A stretch of 64,000 bases of DNA from Syngnathus acus. Taxonomy: Eukaryota > Chordata > Actinopteri > Syngnathiformes > Syngnathidae. The DNA lies in assembly GCF_901709675.1 (NCBI RefSeq), contig NC_051098.1, forward strand, positions 3,314,500-3,378,499, in the 5' to 3' direction. Positions 47,696 to 57,597 of this stretch are shown piece after piece. The position numbers and the translations under genes are program-made. Numbering within the stretch: the stretch's first letter is position 1; each line of letters begins with the position of its first letter. A model generated the notes under the pieces. The model saw only the letters and a list, made by a program, of their open reading frames with translations, had not been told where the DNA came from and made no database searches.

Positions 47696-47894
47696 CTGAA
47701 GAAGAAGAAAACATCTTTAATTAAAATTTCATTTTAATACTGCAGTGTGAATTAATAAAATGCTAGAAACCTCAAATACCAAATATTTGAATTTGGTATA
47801 CTGTGTATATATATATTACGTATATAATCAGGTCTAACAGATTGCCACTGCGGTTGAATTTACATGATATGGTTCAAGTGGCACAATTCCAAAG

Positions 47895-49255
47895 TACCGT
47901 AATTTCCGCCCTAAAAGGCGCACCTAAAAATCTAATATTTTCTCAAAAGCCGACAGTGCGCCTTATAGTCCAGTGCGCCTTATATATGGATCAATTGATG
48001 AATTTGTTGATCCATATTGGTTGTACACAGTGCTCTGCCAAAATGTTTCAGTACGTTTTAGTACTAGTAAATTACAAGGTCGCATCGCTTCCCAACATTA
48101 CGGTAACTGTAGTCAGGGGGCGTCACCGAATAGCTGTTGTACCCGCGAGGCTATTTCATTTCAAAATAGGCTGCTCCGTTAATGTTTCGAGTAAATTTAA
48201 GGATTGATATGGAAGGGAAACATAGGTAAGCAGTACCAATGTGTTAGATCGAACTTTAGTCAGTTCCGATCATTTTATAGGAGATCGTTTGAGAAACGCG
48301 ATTGTTTACACTTTGCTGAGGCTCATGGGAGATTGCGAGCTGAGGCTCGTGGGACTTTGCGGATGGCTAATGCTATAACGATAGCTGCTATACGTACCAG
48401 GCTATTTCATGTCAAAATAGGCTGCTCTGTTAATGTTTCGAGTAAATCTACGGATCGATATGGAAGGGAAACATAGGTAAGTAGTACCAATGCGTTAGAT
48501 CGAACTTTAGTCAGTTCCGATCATTTTATAGGAGATCGTTTGAGAAACGCGATTGTTTACACTTTGCTGAGGCTCATGGGAGATTGCGAGCTGAGGCTCG
48601 TGGGACTTTGCGGATGGCTAATGCTATAACGATAGCTGCTATACGTACCAGGCTATTTCATGTCAAAATAGGCTGCTCTGTTAATGTTTCGAGTAAATCT
48701 ACGGATCGATATGGAAGGGAAACATAGGTAAGTAGTACCAATGCGTTAGATCGAACTTTAGTCAGTTCCGATCATTTTATAGGAGATCGTTTGAGAAACG
48801 CGATTGTTTACACTTTGCTGAGGCTCATGGGCGATTGCGAGCTGAGGCTCGTGGGACTTTGCGGATGGCTACTGCTATGACGATAGCTGCTATACGTACC
48901 AGGCTATTTCATGTGAAAATAGGCTGCTCTGTTAATGTTTCGAGTAAATCTACGGATCGATATGGAAGGGAAACATAGGTAAGTAGTACCAATGCGTTAG
49001 ATCGGACTTTAGTCAGTTCCGATCATTTTATAGGAGATAGTTTGAGAAACGCGATTGTTTACAGAGGGCTCGTTGGTTATTGGCTAGTGGATGCATACCG
49101 CAACCCTAGTCAACCTCAGTTTGTTGCAGTATAGCTTCTATTTTATGCGCCTTATAATCCGGTGCGCCTTATATATGGACAAAGTTTTAAAATGGGCCGT
49201 TCATTGAAGGTGCGCCTTATAATCCGGTGCGCCTTTTAGGGCGGAAAATACGGTA
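47895..49255. mobile_element. TIR element, family C, complete (C3), with 251-bp tandem repeats
   Basis: 1361 bp. Left end TACCGTAATTTCCGCCCTAA followed by AAGGCGCACC, right end its imperfect reverse complement (GGCGGAAAATACGGTA). Subterminal GTGCGCCTTATA motifs on both sides. Units of exactly 251 bp begin at 48211, 48462, 48713 and 48964. No transposase. Confidence 0.85.
48130..49060. repeat. 251-bp tandem repeat, about 3.5 copies
   Basis: Each unit contains GGAAGGGAAACATAGGTAAG, TAGGAGATCGTTTGAGAAAC and GATAGCTGCTATACGTACCA. Units 2 and 3 are almost identical. The first copy is more diverged. Confidence 0.9.
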
Positions 49256-49394
49256 GTTGCTTCCAAGTGGCACAATTCAAACAAACATCAAGACAAAAAT
49301 CACATGGAATCCGACATATTTAGATAGTAACAGAATCAAGCCTTTCCCAAATGTGAGTACAAATCAGATGAGCAGGGAAATGTATAGACTAGAT

Positions 49395-49723
49395 CAGGGG
49401 TGTCAAACACATTTTTTTCGCGGGCCGCATTGTATTCATAGCTTCTTTCGGAGGGCCATTATGACTGTCAACCCAAATAAATGTATGAGCACCTCATATT
49501 ATATACAGTAAAAGCTACAAAACAAACTGACAAATAACTCGTTTTCAAATCAGACGAGTAAAAACTGGTCAAATATTTAAAAAAAAACAGATATTATTAA
49601 AAGTGAAGACAATTTGCAATTCCAGTAATGACACGAATTTGATGCACAATTTGTCTTCGCGGGCCACATAAAATGATGTGGCGGGCCGTATCTGGCCCCC
49701 GGGCCTTGAGTTTGACACCTGTG
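49395..49723. mobile_element. hAT-type MITE
   Basis: Ends CAGGGGTGTCAAAC and GTTTGACACCTGTG, flanked by exact 8-bp duplication GACTAGAT (49387-49394 and 49724-49731). 329 bp, no ORF. Its end resembles the hAT end at 62666. Confidence 0.9.
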
Positions 49724-49894
49724 GACTAGATAAAACGGTCAATGCAAGACAAATGTCATCAAAATATGCAACATGATGACATGAAGATGTACAAACCCAA
49801 CTCAATGCTAAGACAGCTCAAATAAACAGATTATAACATCCACTGAAAAGCAGAAGATTGAGTATAATATAAATAGGGTATAATATAAATAGGG

Positions 49895-50243
49895 TGTGGC
49901 ACGATAGCGCACTGGGTAGCACGTCCGCCTCAGTTAGGAGGGTGCGGATTCAATTCCACCTCCGGCCCTCACTGTGTGGAGTTTGCATGTTCTCCCCATG
50001 CCTGCGTGGGTTTTCTCTGGGCACTCCAGTTTCTTCCCACATCCCAAAACATGCTTGGTAGGCCGATTGAGCAATCCAAATTGCCCCTAGGTGTGAGTGC
50101 GAGTGCGGTTGGTTGTTCGTCTCTGTGGGCCCTGCGACTGGCTGGCAACCAATTCAGGGTGTCACCCGCCTACTGCCTGATGACTGCTGGGATAGGCTCC
50201 AGCACGCCTGCAACCCCCGTGGGGACAAGCGGTATAGAAAATG
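49895..50243 (+). mobile_element. tRNA-derived SINE, full length
   Basis: tRNA-like head with A box (AGCGCACTGGGTAGCAC) and B box (GGATTCAATTCC), then body GTTCTCCCCATGCCTGCGTG and TGGGATAGGCTCCAGCACGC, ending AGAAAATGGATGGATGG. Widespread fish SINE of the V/Mermaid-like type. Confidence 0.85.
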
Positions 50244-50357
50244 GATGGATGGATGGATGGATGGATGGATGGATGGATGGATGGATGGATGGATGGATGG
50301 ATGGATGGATGGATGGGTGGATGGATGGATGGATGGATGGATGGATGGATGGATGGA
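50240..50357. repeat. (ATGG)n microsatellite grown from the SINE tail
   Basis: About 118 bp of ATGG repeats with one GTGG interruption, continuous with the SINE tail. Confidence 0.96.
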
Positions 50358-52839
50358 TATAAATAGGGTACAGTAGAGGAGTACTGCTAATTGAATGAGA
50401 ATATGTAATATACATATTAATTGCCAGCAGCAGACGACAGCGTGATGCCAGCCACATTGGTTGGTGTTGACCCTTGCTGTGTGGATGTCAGTGGTTTAAG
50501 AGGTTTATGAGGTGTTTTGCATCTTCAAAGCTGGAAAGACACAACACTGTCTAGTCCAGGGCAGTTTTAAAACACAACCCGAGGTCTGGGAGAGCTTCTT
50601 AGGTGACAATGTAAGTCTCCTCATCACTGTGTTTGTTCCTAAAGGATTTCGCAAACCCATGTTAAAGCAAAATGTTCCCATTCCATGGTGATTTGTTTGG
50701 TGAGAAACCAACATAGTGTGTCGGCCTGGACCTTGGTGGTCTTGGCCATGAGAAGGCCCGGTCTACTTTGCGGCCTATTCACAACATAACCATTTACAAT
50801 TTGAGTTGAATTAATGCTGACTAGAATACAATGATTCAGAAGTTCCCAGAATCTCCAAAAGCAGAATCAGTTATCAATCTGTGGAACTGTCTTCCGGATT
50901 TGTTTCAGGAGGCATATACCCTATCACTATTTAAGAGACTAAAAGCTACCTTCTTGATAAATGTTATCGTTGGGGCTGATTCAGGTAGACCTGGCTTATC
51001 GCTTACTTAAGGGCTTGACTGGGCGGGATCTCTTAGGATGCCCCAAGCTCCTCTCTCTTCCTAGCTTCAGCTTTTCCACATTCATATGCTGTCCATGTAT
51101 GTCACTAATCTTTCTTCCCTTATCCTAAGTGGTTCCACTTCAAGAAGCACTGACAACCACATTACTACTCCATATGATTTTTTGTAGTATGATTAAATAG
51201 TCAGAAATAGTCCTTTTAACTCATTCAATCCCAGGGAGATACTTTCGTCTCTTAAGAATTGCAGATGTTCAATCCCAAGTACGTATTTTTATAATAGGAA
51301 AATAGACGTGCTCAAGCTGGACAAGGCCATTTGGCAACCCACTGTATATGACTGGAACAAGACTAACTGGCGCAAGGGTGACTGTTGTAGGCTCAAGCGT
51401 GACTACTGTCTGGTGCTAGCCGTAGATGCTATCCTTGCACATTAGATAAGACGGCTACATGTTACTTGTGAAGATAAATAAACCGTGCCAATCAGGAAAA
51501 GAAGAAACTTTCAACTCTCACAGGCAAGGTTTCATGTGTGATTATTTTACACAATATTTGTTGTTGTCAGCAGGATTTAGAAGAAAAAGGACATTAGTGC
51601 TGACTGCTCTATGATCGGTGTGACACTGCAACACACGGCCGTACAAGGTAGGAATTCTTGCCAGTTCTAATAATTTTGCAGTTTCATCTCTCTTGTGTTA
51701 TTATTGACAAGTGCAAGGGGGACAAACAGACACTGACTTGTGACTGTGGAATGCACAAATATTTCCCCTCAGAAGGTACCCTTGTAGCGTGATTGAGAAA
51801 GCCTTTCTGTATTTTAATAAAGGAGACTCAAGCCAGTTGTCTGGGTGCAAAGCATAATTGGATGATAGAGATGAGACGAGACACAAATCCTGCGAAACGA
51901 GATGTCTCATGAGATTGAATATAAAATAATGTCTGATATCAACATTTTTACAGTTTTCAAAATGTTTTCTTTACTGAGCAGACCACAAGAGAATTAATGT
52001 TCTAACTTTAAAGTGCAAATGTGAACACAAACAGGAGTCACTTTTGTTACAGGCTTGTTTTTCAAAAGCTACTTCAATCACTTCTGCGGCTCAGGTTCTT
52101 TTTACTGAATAGTTTAACAAACAATACATTCCATTTTAAGCGCTAATTTTCAAATGCTGCTTCAAGAACAGTTAGCAGCTGAGATCTTCCCTCTTACTGA
52201 ATAGTTGAACAAAATACAATTGCTTTTAGTGTCAAACATTAAACAAATAAAGTAAGCATTACTGCAAAAAATAACTAGTGACGTTACTTCTGGGCACCAC
52301 TTCAAGCCATCTATGGCCTTCTGAATCATACTCTTGAATGACACAAAAAGTGCGACACAATAGAGCAGTGGTAGCAGTTTTGAGTGGACCCATGATTCTT
52401 ATGAGATCTTCAACAACAGCAATGGCACTTCAATCCAAAGTGTCAAGTTTTTGTCGTAGTTCTGGGCTGCAGAAGAGCTGTTCCAGCGCCTGATAACGTC
52501 CACAATAGGTTTGTGCGTGTTTTTGCGTTTAGACGTCAAACATGCCGTTGATGTTGGGGTTAAAACTAATTTTTTATTGTTCCAATAGCATATATTCCAA
52601 GGTCGGTTTCTTGGGTCAAATTATCAGTTCGAAGTGCAATCGTTCCCACCAAAACTAATAGAACAAGGCTGAAATATTTTGAAACCACAAATGCTCAGTT
52701 CAGTAACTTTAAAACATGTTACTTTGGCAAGCAGACTTCAACGGGTTTCCTTGGCTAGTGATATATTAAAAATACAGGCGTATACATGCGTCTAAAATGC
52801 ATGTATGCATGCCACACTGAAATGGAATATTTTACTTAC
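50358..52839. other. intron sequence, nothing recognised
   Basis: About 2.5 kb without recognised coding relics. Parts may be old repeats (for example 50860-51170) but I cannot name them. Confidence 0.4.
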
Positions 52840-52954
52840 TCAGCATACCCATACCAAGCATGAAAGCATCCATTGTATACTGCAGACCTCTGACCCGACC
52901 CCGTGTCCCAGGTGGGTACATTACTTCTTTTGGTTGGGCTTTTTTGCATTCTAC
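52840..52954 (-). CDS. msi2: musashi exon: RRM2 end and family-specific linker
   Basis: This 115-nt exon encodes [20 protein letters not shown] followed by [30 protein letters not shown] closes RRM2 and the following linker separates Musashi-2 from Musashi-1. The acceptor is TTTGCTTCACAG and the donor CTGA|GTAAGT. The last exonic base is A instead of the usual G, which turns the split codon from the usual Gly to Ser (MLSYPN) and slightly weakens the donor consensus. The exon starts in phase 0 and ends with one base of the split codon. Confidence 0.95.
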
Positions 52955-53417
52955 CTGTGAAGCAAATACAATGAGTGATTATGGCACAATAAAAATAGAA
53001 ATGAAAAATAAAAGCTTCAGTAAAACTACCCAAACTATTTGTTATTTAGCAACTTCCGAAAGCCTCTGACAATTTACATTATATGTAGTACATGAAATTT
53101 TCAACTTTCTTGAAAATAATATCCTAAGTACAAATACTGTAAAACCAAAAAAGTGCTACTTTGCAATGTTAGAAATGAGAGACGAAAACAATTAACACAG
53201 CAAACATTCTAACCAATTCAAAAAGAATTCTTGTGTTCATTTTTCTACAAATGATACATGTAGACCCTCTTAAACCGTCTTTAAGCGTATTCATTTTTTT
53301 ATATTCTAGTTTACTTTTTCTCCAATGTAACCTTGAGTGCATACAAAAATCTGCCATTTCAACTGCTCAACACCAGTGACAAGAAAGTGTTGAGAGCTAA
53401 TATTCTCATTTTGTTGT

Positions 53418-53890
53418 CAAAGTGAAAGTCTGCTTTATTGTCAATTTCTTCACATGCCAAGACACACAAAGAAATCGAAATTACGTTCCCACTATCCCAC
53501 GGTGACAAGACATAGTACACAATATACATACAAGTAAACAACACAAAAAATAAAAACAAGAAGGCACAAACAATGAATAAATAAGAGTGATGAATAAATA
53601 ATAAATAAACAAATAACATAATAAATAAGAGGGGCAAAAATGGAGCAAGTGTGCATACAGCAGACAGTCAGAATATAGCGCAAAAGTACAGGACGCTACG
53701 CAGAAGGGGGGAGAGAGTTCAGGATCCTAACAGGCTGGAGTATGAAGCTGTTGGTGAGTCTGGTGGTGCGGGAGCGCAGGCTCCTGTACCTCTTCCCAGA
53801 GGGCAGAAGATCAAACAAAGAGTGAGCGGGGTGACTCACATCACTCACAATCGCGGTCGCTTTGGGGGTGAGACGGGAGGTGTAAATGTC
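53418..53890 (-). mobile_element. LINE 3' fragment (copy F)
   Basis: Same 3' end as copies C, D and E: the AAAGTCTGCTTTATTGTCAA tail region and the last about 55 codons in reverse. 5' truncated at about 53890. Confidence 0.85.
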
Positions 53891-54691
53891 ATCACCTCAT
53901 TAGAGGTTGATACTGATAAAATGCGGTTGACTAATTATCCCAAGGTCAGAGAATTAGGATATACATAAGTCACGTGGTTTCAGTAGAGAAATTTGGAGTG
54001 GTCCTTGGTGGTAACTTCTCTTTTTGCCTGAAAGAAACTGAGGGGGAGCTTTGATATCCTGCTTAACCTCTACAGACGAATCCGTTTTAGTCATATATAG
54101 TCGTCGTTCAGTGGTCATCAAGTCATTATATTGCAGTACACACTGCCAACATTTGCGCTTTGTGCATCATTGTGGGATGGAAGTACATTTTCCCCAGCCA
54201 ATCCTAGCTGTGTTTGTCATTTCGTCAAAATTAGGATGGTTGAAGCTCAAACCCGAGTCCGCCTTTCCTGACTTTGCAGAAAAAAAAAAGTAATCACACA
54301 CTACTTGGGCATCGTACCCGCATCCCCGGCTTGGACCCGCAGAGAACTAACCGCTGAGCTAAAAGTCCAGGGCGCCGGGTTGCCTCATTGACGTATAACT
54401 GCAACGGAAGAACTTGCCTACATCATTGTGTATACTTTCAAAAAATTTTTTGTTTATTAGAAAGTGGCCATCATAAATGTAATACAGATTCATGATTTCA
54501 CAAGAGAAAATATTTGTCAGCTTCAGTGTCATAAACAATTCCAAAACAAAATGCCTGCTTTGAGTGGGAGACCCTGACTTGCATTATACTACAGAAGCAT
54601 AACAAATGTGTGTGTGATTCAACTTGTGCTGTCAATTTGCTGCCACACTAGATTAATCAAACACAATATAAGTACTACAGGAGCCACTCAC
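53891..54691. other. intron sequence, nothing recognised
   Basis: No features seen between the LINE fragment and the RRM2 exon. Confidence 0.45.
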
Positions 54692-54774
54692 CATTTTATT
54701 ATTTATTTCATGATAATGGATGTCACAGACTTTCTCCGCTAGATCTTCGTTTTCAAATGTTACAAATCCAAAAC
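54692..54774 (-). CDS. msi2: musashi exon: second half of RRM2
   Basis: This 83-nt exon encodes the RNP1 strand [20 protein letters not shown] and ends INNKM. Its acceptor reads TTCACAG and its donor ATG|GTGAGT. It supplies two bases of a split glycine codon and ends in phase 0. RNP1 aromatic residues (F at the second and fourth positions shown) bind RNA bases in RRMs. [12 protein letters not shown] differs at a few sites from the VVEKVCEIHFHE I recall for vertebrate Musashi-2, mostly conservatively. The exon carrying RRM2 strand 1 and RNP2 was not found upstream. Confidence 0.93.
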
Positions 54775-56027
54775 CTGTGAAGAGATAGAGGGGTAGATAT
54801 AGGAGAAAAGCAAAGGGTCAAAACTCTACAATACGAAAGTAGACTTGATGCTGGATGGAATATATACATTTATGTTTTTGGAATGTGGGAGGTAACTGGG
54901 CACAGGCACAAGAACATATAAACACCTGAAGGAATGGTGTCGAAATACAAAAAGTCCTGCCTAGCTACAAAAACAGATATGCTCAAACCTCATTGAATAA
55001 AGTACATAAGCAGACAAGTATATCCACATATTAAATCAATAAAAGAAACATTTTAAGCATATAATTATACCTGCACACCAAACCAATAAAGAAGACATAA
55101 CTAGACATTTTTATATATGGTAATGACAAAAGATTTTATAACTTCATGATCCGATATGTATTTCTGTGCACTTTGAAATAACAAATGTTTTTTGATACTG
55201 TGCCTGAATAGGTTAATGACCCTTAAGAAACTGTTTAATGCATCCCTGATGTTATTCTAATTTATGGACATGGCCCAAGGTGTCTAAGAATGTTTTGTAC
55301 TTGTCTATATCTTATGTCATGATTAATGCTTGATGTGACGTCGTATTTTGCCTATTGCTAGACGCCAGCCTTGGATCATTATTGTATGTACTGGACAGAA
55401 AGAAAATGTTTTGACTAATAATGAAAAATACGGTCAGAAGCATAATTAAACTAAGAATGTGACAATGCAAACAAGAACATGGAGTGTCAAAAGAACAAAC
55501 AAACAAATGCATGGTAAGTAGTGAGTAAGAACTTTGCATAGTCAGGAAACATTATCGAATTGATGATGTCACACCCAAAACTTCACATAAGTCCGTACAA
55601 AATGACAAAATTAGAAAGATAATGAAGGGACAAGGGGCAACCGTGGGTGAGGTGGGTGCATGTGCAAGAATGGAGGAGAATGTTTACAGGAAGGTCACTT
55701 GGAGATAAAACCAGCAGGTGCCAGAGGGAGACAGCCAAGAACCCGGCCAAAGATGATCGTCAAGGCTGAAAGACGGAAAGGAAAACAACAGCCCCCACAC
55801 ACATCAAATCGCCCATAATCAGCACCCAACCCCACGGAACCAGCTCTCACCGAATCAGCACCCACTCCCATGGAATCAAACTCTCCTGCGAACTTGCCCC
55901 ACCCCAAAGACTCATCACCCATCAAACTCGGCCCACACCGGCATGTGCAACTGAATATAAGCTGAGCAAAGAACCTTGAACGTTGCCTTTTCTGAATGGA
56001 GACTTTCTGCTCTTGAGCATGGTCGCA
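54775..56027. other. intron sequence; possible start of an LTR-like repeat
   Basis: I searched here for the preceding musashi exon (RRM2 strands 1-3) and did not find it. From about 55600 the sequence may belong to the repeat continuing at 56028. Its minus-strand 134-residue frame matches no known family. Confidence 0.4.
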
Positions 56028-56262
56028 CGAAAGGCCCAGCGCTGTTTTGTACTTTCCTGAAAACAGAGCTTTCTTAACAAGAATTGTGAATGAACTCAAC
56101 CAACCTGTGCAAGTCTAAATTTTGTTTCGGTGTCTCAGTCTTTTCCTTACATTGCAAAAGAAAACGAACATGCAGGGAGTAAATTGGATAACAGGTGATT
56201 GGCTCTGGCTTTTGCCGTGAGGCACGGATAGTGCGCTTCCTAAATTGTGAACCAAATCCAAC
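56028..56262. repeat. dispersed repeat R1 (copy 2)
   Basis: Uninterrupted counterpart of 33519-33695 plus 34616-34672, in the same orientation. Confidence 0.65.
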
Positions 56263-56333
56263 ACACCACACAGAAAGGCTGGAGCCGGAAACAAACCCCG
56301 CACCTTTCAACTATGAGGTGGACGTGCTAACCA
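56263..56333 (-). mobile_element. SINE head fragment (reverse)
   Basis: GGCTGGAGCCGGAAACAAAC, then CACCTTTCAACTATGAGGTG and GACGTGCTAACCA, the reverse of the tRNA-like head of the SINE at 49895. Truncated. Confidence 0.55.
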
Positions 56334-56528
56334 ATATATCTATATATATCCATATATATATATATATCTCGGTGGGATACAATACGGGTAACTCACAATT
56401 CAATATTGTGACACTATCCCATGATACAACAATAATGCGATACACAATATCGACGATATCCACAATATACAGTCAGATTATTTTTTAAAATGATACTATA
56501 TCACGATGTGTGTCACTCAAAAAGAAAA

Positions 56529-57222
56529 TACAGTCAAACCTTGGTTTTCGAACGTCCCGGTTCTCGAACAAATCGGAATTAGAACAAAAAATACGAGATT
56601 TTTTGCTTCGGTTGTCGAACAAAATTCGGAGGTCGAACCTTGCGAGATGAGCCGAAAGGACCCGAAAAACACCAACCGCGCGGCCCGGATGCCGACTGAC
56701 TCCGTTCGTTATTGTATTTTCGTTACTTTGAGGATTGTATTAACCCCTAATCATGCCTCCAAAGAAAGCAAGTGGGAGCAGTAAAGCCATCCTAAAACAC
56801 AAAGACGCTCTTAAAGCAATGCGACAGTGAGCGCCCGGCGCGCTGCGGTTGCGTGATCGGACCAAATTAAGCTCCCTGCACACTGAGGTCCACTTAAATT
56901 TTGGAAAGTACATCAGGACTTGAAAAATATTTTCTAGATTTCAGCGACGGCTCTGTCACAATAATGCGACCAGCGCGATGCAGTTTCGCGGTCGGCGGCG
57001 CGCTACGGTTGCGCGTTCGGTGGTGCGCTGCAGTTGCGCGATCGGACAAAAATGCGCAAATGAAAAAAATGCTTTAAAAAGGCGGTTTTTTTTTTTAGTC
57101 TTGGAACGGATTATTTTTTTTCCATTATTTGTAATGGGAAAAATAGATTCGGAATTCTACCGATTCACTTCTTGAACCGCCTTCTGGAACGGATTGTGGT
57201 TGAAAACCGACGTTTGACTGTA
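56529..57222 (+). mobile_element. Tigger/pogo-like non-autonomous element
   Basis: Ends TACAGTCAAACCTTGGTTTT and the reverse complement TACAGTCAAACGTCGGTTTT. Contains the transposase start MPPKKASGSSKAILKHKDAL followed by a stop (about 56755-56828), resembling the Tigger N-terminus. 694 bp. Confidence 0.8.
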
Positions 57223-57597
57223 CCCATAAAAGGGAAACTGTACAATTGTGCATTTATTTAATGCAAATTTAAACTTGGTACAATCTACGAATAAACATGT
57301 ACATCTGCATAGTGTGTCACTTCCTCCGAGCCATGTGAATGTAAATGCTGTACAGCTTAAGAAATTAAAGTTCCTGTCATGAACATTCATGACTAGTTTT
57401 GGGTACACCACTAACACTGCACTAATTTCTGATATTGAAGTTAATAGCAACTTAATTTTGCAAAGCACCTCACTGGTGCCTTGCAAATGTAAACACTGTA
57501 CAGTTTGCAAGTGCATTAACATTAATGACGCACACTGTACAGCTGAACAAATGAAAGTGCAGTAACATTAATAACTCCACATTGTACAGTTTGAAAC

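Noticed and set aside
49976-50457. Frames with MDGW or SIHP repeats
   Set aside because: They come from the SINE body and the ATGG microsatellite.
55695-56099. 134-residue minus-strand frame
   Set aside because: Overlaps dispersed repeat R1, lacks recognisable domains and shows no splice partner.
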